The position numbers and the translations under genes were made by a program. This document shows, in pieces, positions 56,439 to 64,000 of a DNA stretch of 64,000 bases; the first letter of the stretch is position 1, and each line of letters opens with the position of its first letter. Source of the DNA: Dentipellis sp. KUC8613. Taxonomy: Eukaryota > Basidiomycota > Agaricomycetes > Russulales > Hericiaceae. The stretch spans positions 62,001-126,000 of the forward strand of contig NSJX01000053.1 in NCBI GenBank assembly GCA_002286715.1. Reading direction: 5' to 3'. Under the pieces are notes generated by a model. It did not search any database and was not told the origin of the DNA. It saw only the letters and a program-made list of their open reading frames with translations.

Positions 56439-59039
56439 GTTTTTGAGTCCCCGAAATTCTTGTCATTCGGCTGGTAGCGGTGTGCATTGTATTTATTGTT
56501 TCGCAGCACGTTTGACATCTGTATTTAAAGGAGATTTTCTTGTACGGACATATTGTATAGTACATGGGTGCGTAGTTTTATTGATCATCTCGGCGGATCG
56601 CCTCCGAACGAAGTGCGGGTAGCCTCTATCTGTCGTTCAGGCATCGACTCGTGGTATGAGCCTCAATTTCGGAACCCTCACACTCGAGGCTGGCAGGGAG
56701 CTTATCGTGTGTACGATGTAAAAACTGGCCGTCTTCGACCGATTGAAGATTGTTTCCTGTTTCTGACTTGCCAGATGGACACTAGCAGTATAATACTTTA
56801 TTTTTCTTTTCTGGGTTACTGGGAAAGCTTCTTCAAGTTTACTTGTAGCGAAGGCTTCAAACGAAGGCAACGTCTATGAAGACAACTTCATTTTATACAA
56901 TTTCATGAAACGATTGCAATGAACAGATCCAAGGGAAACACGGAGAAGTGGCAAGCAGCGAAGCGAAGAAGCCACGCCCGCGACACAGAAGCCGCACCCT
57001 CCAGGCCTAAACCGCAACGGGCGCTTCGCCCCCACGCCAAATACGCAACAGACTTCCCAGTAGGAAGGGCGTCCGATCTCACCCACATATACGAGATCTG
57101 CACGGGCGGCCCGAGCGAGTGGAGTCGTCGCGATCTGGCACTCTACCGTCCTGCATTCTCGACAGGGACGGGTCATGTGAGGGCTGATCTGGCATTTGCG
57201 CGACATATGACCGCGGGAGGCGCGATGCGAAGCCGGTGGCCATCCGGGTCAGGTGTGGGGGCAGGGGCTGCCGGGTGCCCGATGCGCAGAAGATCTATCG
57301 TGCGTCGTCCGTGGTAGATTGCTGGTCTGCGCTCGATGGGCGGTGAGAAGATAGTAGCGCCTTTCGGCGCGCGCAGTGGAGGAAGGGGTTGAAGCATGCC
57401 GCGTGTCTGGGGTAAAACTCCGAGTGGGCAGGATATGTAGAGTTTCGTCCTGTTGAAGGAATTGCCTCGGATGGAACGAGCCTATGCGAAATCCCACGTC
57501 AGGTCCCGCATCGGGGCACAATGACGAGGTGCGTAAGTCCACGGGTTTCAAGGACATTGTGACACGTTCGCTGTCAGATCTTTTGGGGATATCTGTCGTT
57601 CCTCGTAAAGAACGACTATGATCCTCACCCGAGTCACCGAGGCCCACCTCGGAGGTTGCCTGGCATGTGACACGAGTAACACGAGCTAAATATTTTCAAC
57701 ATATGCATTTGGGCGGTAGCCTTCCCTGAAACGCATCGATGCAAGAGCAGTCCAGTTTTATCATAGTGTAGGACACCCCAAGGAATAAATTCGGTGCGAT
57801 TTCGACCAGCACTCGTAAATTGCCGCGTGATGAACCTGGATCGATGACGCTAGGCGGGCCAGGGCGCAGCTGGGCTCAGTCGTGATTCTTTCGACGAGGA
57901 GGCCAAGGTACACCAGGGGTGCCAAAGCGGATCAATCAGTCATTATCGGGGCGGCCTGACAGCGCAAATAGGCAAAAGGAGGAAGTGAGCATATAATTCT
58001 TGCGGCAAGAAAGACTCAGTAGACGCTTCACCTTGTTTGATGAGGACGTGTGGTGTCCTCTGAGACTGCATCAATGCCACCAACGAATGCATTCGCATGA
58101 CCCTGTGTATTTGCAAAATCAGATATATATAATTGGCTCGTACCTCTTGCCGCGAGGCACGGAGGAACTATGTCTCGACCTGCATAGTCAGAGCATCTCT
58201 CAAGACGGAAAAACGAACGATACGACGTAATCTCACGCAATCTCTAAGCAGACAGAGAGCGCTGCGTCGCTCGCACAGCATCGAGCGGTGCCCATGTGAG
58301 CGGGTATCTGCGGACGAGCTCGGTGGCCGAAGGAACATGGTGGAGAGCCCTAAAATTATGCCGGAAACGGTAAGCATCGGCATACTTATAGTGGAAGAGT
58401 CGGGAGATAAGTGGGGGCGTGAGTGCATGGAGTGATGAGTCGGGTAGGCATGAGAGCAGGAAGAGCATGTGGGGGAGACAGAGAGCAGCATGCAGAGGAC
58501 GGAACCGGAACCAGCTGACCGGCTATCGCCTGCTCCAAGCGCCCCGATAGGCCGCTGCGCCGGCACGCCGGGCCCCTCGACCTCAGACCTCGAAGTGTGC
58601 TACACAATTAAACAATAACCAGTGCGAGACATGCTCCGTGATCTCTTTCTTCCCTCCCTCCCATCCTGCCGTACGCCCATACCGCATCCCTACGCTTTCT
58701 GTCATCCCCTCGTGCTATTTTCGTTTGGATAAGCAGTGTGGTTGGCCGTAGAGAGGTGTAGATTGCATATTTGGTAGACTGGTGGGTCCCTCGCTCGCGC
58801 AGTCTGAGTGTGGATGCATGCAATGTCCTGATCGCTGTGTCGATCCAGACGACGGTATCCAGTGCTTGTCCGTTCCTAGCGCCCCCGTCGACACCGTCCG
58901 TCTTAACGCTCTCGCGCTCCCATCAATCCCCAATCTCCATAAAGCCCCATCGTAGCGTCCGGGCGCTGTAGTTATCGCTCTCACCTTCGCATTCGAACGT
59001 ACCCTTTAGACCGTCACACAATCCTACCTCTGTGCAGCA
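56439..59039. other. 2.6-kb intergenic region, no supported gene
   Basis: Open frames on both strands are short, with no recognisable motif. One + strand frame at 56919-57317 is Arg/Ala/Pro-rich and lacks a convincing partner exon. The region must hold the 3' end of the membrane-protein gene and the promoter of the PX-PB1 gene. Confidence 0.4.
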
Positions 59040-61537
59040 ATGTCGATGAACGATGGCATGCCCGTATGCACTCGCGCTTTGTCGTCTTCCTGATGGGATC
59101 ACTCATTCATTGTAGGTCCTTGTGCCGGGAAACCATGAACCTGGACCACCGATGCCAGACGTGAGTCCATCTACGTAGCCTGTTGAACGGAGTCTGACGA
59201 GCAGGTCAGTATTATAAACGCGCTGTCTATCGCGCAGCTCCTCCGGAGTTCGAGGTCGAAGTGCTTGCGCCGACCAAGATAGGTGAGAAATGTATCGCAT
59301 GCTTCCATAACACACGTGAAACTCATGGACGCCCTTCGTACTGACCAGGTGGTGCTTTCTGCTATGGCATGCGCATTCTCCCCATACGTTCCTCGGCAGC
59401 CTCCATGAGGTCGAGGGCCAGCACAGCTCTGACTGACTACGTCATCTGGCGCCGATGGGAAGACTGCTTGTGGTTTCAAGACGTGCTCGAACAGGAATAC
59501 TCGATAAAATCACGAGAAAAACGCCAGAGGCTCCATGCTGGTAAGGGTGTGAAGAAGAACGGAATCTACATCCATGACCGCGCAGCATCCTTCGAGTCTC
59601 TCCCCCCGGGTCCAGACCCAAAGTCTGTTGCTAAAGACGTCCATGATTTCTTGCCGAAGCTCTCCAAGAAAGGTACACTGTTTCGTCCGAGCCAAGGGAC
59701 TATCGGCCAGCGACACCGAGAGTTCGCGAATCTCATACATTATCTGTTCAAAGAGGAGGTCCCTGCGCTCATCCGGGAGCTCCGGGAAGAGCGCGTCGTT
59801 CGAGACTTCTTTGGCCATTGGAGACGGGACCACGATATTGCGCGGAAGTCAAAAGGCAAGATATCCACCATCTCTACCAACACATTCTCGACGTATTTCT
59901 CGGCGTCCAATATCTCACTGTCTCTGCCCGACTACCCCGACGTTCCATCCTCACCCCGGCTTCCATCCAATCGTTCCTCGCTCTCGAGCACTACAACACC
60001 CCAAGCCGGTGACAGCAACGAATCCAACTCAAGTCTCTCACTCTCAGACGTCGACATCGCTATGCACCAGCCACGCTCGCCGCCAGCGTCCGCACCAGCA
60101 CGTGCTCCCGGTTTCCATTCCCGGGACGAGCATGCGCACCACGTCGCGAACAAGGCCTCTGGCTCGTCTCTAGGCGTCCCACGTTCTCCAGGCGCGCCTT
60201 CGACTTCCTCGACTTCCTCGCGCCCGTCCAAACCCCGCTCTCCGCGCGACAAGCCCTCGTTCGACATGGAAGAAGACTTCCCGCTGTTCCTCTCCTCCGC
60301 CACGCGCGAAGGCCTCCCGCCCACTGTACGCCCACCACCCACTCGCCCCAACCCGCCCGTCGGCGCAGGCGTCGGCGTCGGCGGGCTCGAATCTCTCCCC
60401 GAGGACCACGAACTCGGCGTCCCGCCCCCGCAGGACCGCCGCCTCGCCCCGCCCGCCGCGGGCCGCAGCCGCTCCAACTCCGCCGCAGAGCCGCCCTCGC
60501 GCGCCGCAAGCATGTACGTCGACACCCCGGACCTCGAGCGCGCGCGCACGGCAGCCGACGCGCCGCGCCCGGCGTCGATCGCGCTGTCGACGATCTCGTT
60601 CCAGCTCGGCGCGCCGCCGTCGCGCATCTCCTGGCGCTCGTCGCGCTCGTCCGAGTCGTCGTACGGCGAGCTCGACCTCCCGTTCACGCCGACCTCCGCG
60701 GGCGCGGACGAGCTCTGGTTCCTCGCGCACGACCCCGCGCAGGGCCGCCCGGACTCGTTCGCGCTGGACGACCTCCTGCAGCCGCCCGTGCTGGCGAAGC
60801 CTGCGCGCCGCTCGATGTCGCCGCCGCCGCTCAGTCCGTCGTCGGGCACGGGCGTCGGCGCGGGTGCGGGTAATGGCGTGGGCGCCGAGGTGCGCCGGTC
60901 GTTGTCGGCGGGCTCGAGGCGGCCGCGGAGCCAGAGCCAGCCGATGCCTGCGGATCCTGAGGAGGGTCAGTTCTACGGTACGCATCCTACACTGTTCTCC
61001 TGCGTTTGCGTGCGTGCTTGCTTGCTGACAGCCAGCCCCGCGACAGCATCGCGCCCGGAGACTCCAGACCAGGCCGCCCCGCAGCCCCGCCGCCGCCAGC
61101 TGTCCATGACCGACTCGCTGCGCGCGTTCCACCTCCCCTCGTCGCCGCTCACGTCGCCGTCCGCGCCACAGGCCGACGGGGACGCCGGTGCGCCCGCGCT
61201 GGTTATCAAGGCGGCCTTCAACGACGCGATCGTCGTGTTCCGCGTCCCGCGCGGCGCGGCGCTCGCGGATGTGCGCGCGCGGCTGTACGACCGGCTCGTG
61301 CGGGAGGAGGGGCTCATGCTCGGGCGCGAGTTCAGGGTCGCGTTTGTCCCGCCGGCGGGTGGCACGGGGAGGCCGCGGGCGGGCTCGGTGGGCACGATGG
61401 TGACGGTGAGCTCGGTGGCGACGGTTGGCGCGGGGCGCGAGGTGAGGACAGAGGCGGAGTGGGAGGAGGCGGTGGGCAGTGTGGGGGTCGGCGCGAAGGT
61501 GGTGCTGAGGATCTTTGAGGGCGGGGAGAGCTCGTGA
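59040..61537 (+). CDS. PX and PB1 domain protein
   Basis: Start at 59040 (MSMNDGMP), confirmed by joining short exons to LVPGNHEPGPPMPD, YYKRAVYRAAPPEFEVEV and YVIWRRWEDCLWFQDVLEQEY. These form a PX domain (phosphoinositide binding), completed by PGPDPKSVAKDVHDFLPKL and REFANLIHYLF. A long Ser/Pro/Arg-rich, probably disordered region follows (about 60.0-60.95 kb), with one intron near 60977-61045. The C-terminus is PB1-like: ALVIKAAFNDAIVVFRVPRG, ADVRARLYDRLVREEG, then AEWEEAVGSVGVGAKVVLRIFE. The Lys in VIK and the weak acidic cluster suggest a type II PB1, which binds the acidic face of a partner. PX plus PB1 is seen in the polarity scaffold Bem1, but I see no SH3 domain, so I do not call it Bem1. 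Roughly 780 residues. Confidence 0.8.
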
Positions 61538-62028
61538 GGTAAGGCATAGCCATGTGTGAAATATGTGTGCGGAAGTTTTCTTTTGAAGCTGGATTTGGGG
61601 GATGGCTTTGTTGTTTTGATTGAGTCGTTCACCTTCTGCGCGTCGGTCCTGGTGTATGGACCCGTAGCTGCAGTGCGTTGTCGTTCATTCGTGCTTTCGT
61701 TCTCGTATATACTTGCTATCTTTAATTCTCGGATTTTGTATTGATACATCTGTGCTATGAGCCTAGATCTACTGTCTCCTGCATGAGAGCATAACGACTA
61801 CTTCCTCCATCATGAATATACTAGGATCGTTTCTTTCCGCCCATTCATCCGACGGACTTGTACTCGGACAGCGGCCAGCTTGGTTTCAATAACTGTTTAA
61901 TTCTTTGTTTGAAGCCAACTATCTTATGTCTGCTTTTAGGATGCATCGACAGTGCGGGGGGCATTGATCATGATCATGCATTACCCGAAACTTCCACGAA
62001 CACAGACACACCCCGCCGTCCAACTGAA
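61538..62028. other. Convergent intergenic region
   Basis: These 491 bp lie between two convergent stop codons. No repeat or RNA gene is visible. Confidence 0.45.
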
Positions 62029-63664
62029 TTACAAAAGCAGCACCGTCAAACGTCCATACCCAGATCCCAGCGCGACTCGCCCGCTCGCCTCGTCATAATC
62101 AAGAGCCGTCCAGCGATCGTCCGCCTCCGCATTCGCCCACACCGCGCATTCGCCCGCACCTGCCCTCGCCAACACAAGCCGCTCCCTCGCCGGCGGCGCG
62201 ACATCCAGCGCGGTGTCCTGTGCATGCACATCCAGTGCAGTAAGCCCCTGCGCGTCGTGCGGCCGGGGCACGACATACGCGAGCGTGCCACACGGCCCGA
62301 GGCAGACGGTGCGGCAGCGCAGGGAGCCGCGCGGGACGGGGAGCTCGTAGGTCGTCGCGGGAGAGGTGCCGCGTGGCAGGGCGCCCGGGCGGAATTCCTG
62401 CAGCTCGATGGTCCCTGTGGCCTCTGACCAGGGGTTGTCCTGTGTCATGCGCCGCAGGAAGCCGATGTTTCCTGTGTGCATCTGCGGCGTGACGGCGAGC
62501 GCGTCCGCCCAGTTCATGTACCACGGGTCGCAGAAGGGTAGGTGTGGGTCTGGTGGGCTAGTGGTGGGTGGGAGGAGGGAAGGGAGGGTATATTCGTCGA
62601 TGTTATATGTGCGAAAGACCTCGACTGTGTTGGTATGATGTGAAAGCACGATGTATAATAGGTGGTTTGCCTGTGGGAGGATTGCATGGTCAAATTGGGG
62701 ACGGCAAAGCTGTAGGGTGAGTACTGACGCGTGAGGCTGAGGAGCTGCCGAGGAGTGCGAAGTACTTTGTCTTGTAGTTTCTCAGCTCGATGAGCATGTC
62801 GTCTTTGCTGAAGGCAATCAGTTCACCCTCTAATAGGGCGGTATTGCTTGCCGACTCCATCGAAGCTATTGTTTCTAGCTTCATCTTCATAGACTCCGGA
62901 GGACCCTCGGGGTCAGGCCGGAGAGAGAGTACCTCTATCCTTGGAGGCCTGCGTCCGGTTTGCGGTTGTAGACTGGCAAGTGGGCAAGGTACTCACCTGC
63001 CCGTGGGATGCAGGGTCACAGCGAGGGTGCCGTCGCAGTCGGGTTCAGAGTTGACCACCAGCCCGCTGAGCGTCGCGCCCTGCGGGCTCCATTCCACAAC
63101 TCGACGTGCGGGGCCAGTACTCGTCGGGCCGATGTCCCAAATGTTAATCGCAGACCAGATCCCGTGTGTCACAACGGCCAAGTAGCGTTCATCATGCCCG
63201 GGTATGAATTGAATCTGTCCGACCGCATAGCTGCGCGTCGCTTCGAAGGTGAACGCCCGACGGGTTGCCTTAGGAACGGGATCCCAGATAGTCTGAAAGT
63301 GTATAGCGCGGACGGTGAGACGTTCGAGTTGGTCTTGGGAGAGAGATGCGAGTGCGCGATGGCGGGGAAATGGGAGGTTGTGGGTGAGCACCTCGCTAAG
63401 GCATGCGTGTGTCCAGAGGGCGTGTTGGCGAGACAGCAAGGCGAAGCGTCTGCAAGTCTGTTACACGGCGTGATCAATGCGAATAAAGGAGCCCCGGTCG
63501 GTCGCTGGGCGCCGCCGGCGCGGGGGGCAGCGTACCTTCCTCATGCTGAGGATATCGCGCACGGGTAGAGCGTAAAGAATGAGGATGAGCACATCATCGT
63601 TGAGCATAGCGAGGCGCAGGCCCGACGATGAATCGTGTACTGTGGTCGTCGCGGTCGCTGCCAT
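62029..63664 (-). CDS. F-box protein
   Basis: Start at 63664 (MAATATTTVHDSSSG) or at the second Met 19 codons later (63607). The F-box is assembled across an intron (about 63461-63540): LNDDVLILILYALPVRDIL|SMRK|TCRRFALLSRQHALW. F-boxes recruit Skp1-Cul1 ubiquitin ligases. The rest, about 400 residues, has repeated WD-like or beta-strand patterns (GQIQFIPGHDERYLAVVTHG, WSAINIWDIG, VVEWSPQGATLSG, LALGSGYGRLTVLLL-like end), consistent with a beta-rich substrate domain, but no named propeller repeat is certain. Several introns. It shares a very short divergent promoter with the actin-related protein gene. The F-box call is good; the substrate is unknown. Confidence 0.8.
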
Positions 63665-63726
63665 CGTCGATGTGTGGGATGCAGATGAAAAGATGTGGGA
63701 GCGCCACCGACGCGCGCGTCTTGCTC
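63665..63726. promoter_or_regulatory. Very short divergent promoter (62 bp between start codons)
   Basis: Only 62 bp separate the F-box start at 63664 (-) from the actin-related start at 63727 (+). If the second Met of the F-box protein is used, the gap is 119 bp. Both 5' leaders and the core promoters must overlap. Confidence 0.55.
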
Positions 63727-64000
63727 ATGTCCACCGTTCCCGCCACCCCGCGCAGGCCCGTTCATGCTACCCACACCACCACGCCCTCGACAAGCCGCAT
63801 ACAAACCGCACAAGCCGCGCAGGCATCGCCGCACTATCAGACGACGCGGAGGCACTCGCTCTATGGAACTGAGGACCGCGTCGTGATCGACACTGGATCG
63901 ACCATCTGGAAGGTTGGCTTCAGTGGTGAAGGACGTCCTCGCGATGTTTTTCACGTTGGTAGTTTATGGTCGCTGCATCGGGCGGCAGTGCTTTCTGATC
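63727..64000 (+). CDS. Actin-related protein (Arp10/Arp11-like), 3' end outside the window
   Basis: The start ATG at 63727-63729 opens MSTVPATPRRPVHATHTTT, then HSLYGTEDRVVIDTGSTIWKVGFSGEGRPRDVFHV. The last part is the actin-fold phosphate-1 region (VIDxGSxxxKVGFSGE) found in actin-related proteins. The pattern with Trp before Lys and RPRDV after it resembles fungal Arp10, a subunit of dynactin in dynein-driven transport, more than actin itself. A GT at 63959 could start an intron, after which the frame is less certain. Only the N-terminus is in the window, so the identity as Arp10 is provisional. Confidence 0.65.
   Translation, partial: MSTVPATPRRPVHATHTTTPSTSRIQTAQAAQASPHYQTTRRHSLYGTEDRVVIDTGSTIWKVGFSGEGRPRDVFHVGSLWSLHRAAVLSD

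Noticed and set aside
56919..57317. Small + strand gene in the 56.4-59.0 kb gap
   Set aside because: Low-information Arg/Pro/Ala composition, overlapped by equal-length frames on the other strand, and no motif.
60170..61132. Minus-strand open frame of 320 codons opposite the PX-PB1 gene
   Set aside because: It mirrors the disordered GC-rich exon of the real gene; composition (Arg/Ala/Gly) is what antisense of such an exon gives.

Overview
This window looks like a euchromatic piece of a filamentous basidiomycete genome, most likely an agaricomycete mushroom-forming fungus. The evidence is a compact layout of spliced genes on both strands with introns of about 50-60 bp, fungal housekeeping proteins, a spliced tRNA, and gene families typical of that group (a 7TM membrane-protein family, a stand-alone adenylate-forming reductase, an NsdD-type GATA factor). 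I see no transposon, CRISPR array, rRNA gene or viral sequence. Species identity is inference; I could not run a search.

Layout. 0-8.3 kb: a 5'-truncated uncharacterised spliced gene (+), RAI1 (-), an Irc21-like cytochrome b5 protein (+), and an unknown Ser/Pro-rich protein with a conserved C-terminal domain (+). 8.6-19.4 kb, a more metabolic stretch: enoyl-CoA hydratase/isomerase with a peroxisomal C-terminus (+), an A-T-R adenylate-forming reductase (-), a 7TM membrane protein (-), and a PrpF-family isomerase (+). 19.7-30.8 kb: DNA polymerase delta subunit Cdc27/POLD3 (+), intron-containing tRNA-Val(CAC) (-), a long disordered protein (-) whose C-terminal motif resembles that of the 5.9-8.3 kb gene, and mitochondrial Lon protease (+). 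30.8-43.9 kb: a gene-poor, GC-rich island full of short tandem repeats, with a single supported gene, the NsdD-type GATA factor. 43.9-56.4 kb: TauD/TfdA dioxygenase (-), XRN1 (+), GMP synthase (+), and a membrane/coiled-coil protein (+). 56.4-64 kb: a 2.6-kb gap, a PX-PB1 protein (+), an F-box protein (-), and the 5' end of an actin-related protein (+) that runs off the window.

How the genes fit together. Most are independent housekeeping genes. Two act on RNA 5' ends (RAI1 in the nucleus, XRN1 in the cytoplasm) but they are 42 kb apart and not an operon-like unit. The 8.6-19.4 kb stretch is the only part that could be a small metabolic neighbourhood, because it groups an acyl/aryl-acid reductase, a beta-oxidation-type enzyme, a membrane protein and an isomerase of tricarboxylic-acid chemistry. 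The parts I consider least explained are the repeat-rich island around the GATA gene, the related C-terminal domain in two otherwise different unknown proteins, and the exon architecture of XRN1 (initial coding exons of 4, 11 and 17 nt, then a GC-AG intron). Gene spans are given from start to stop codon and include introns; exon joins were worked out by eye from reading frame, splice signals and family conservation.
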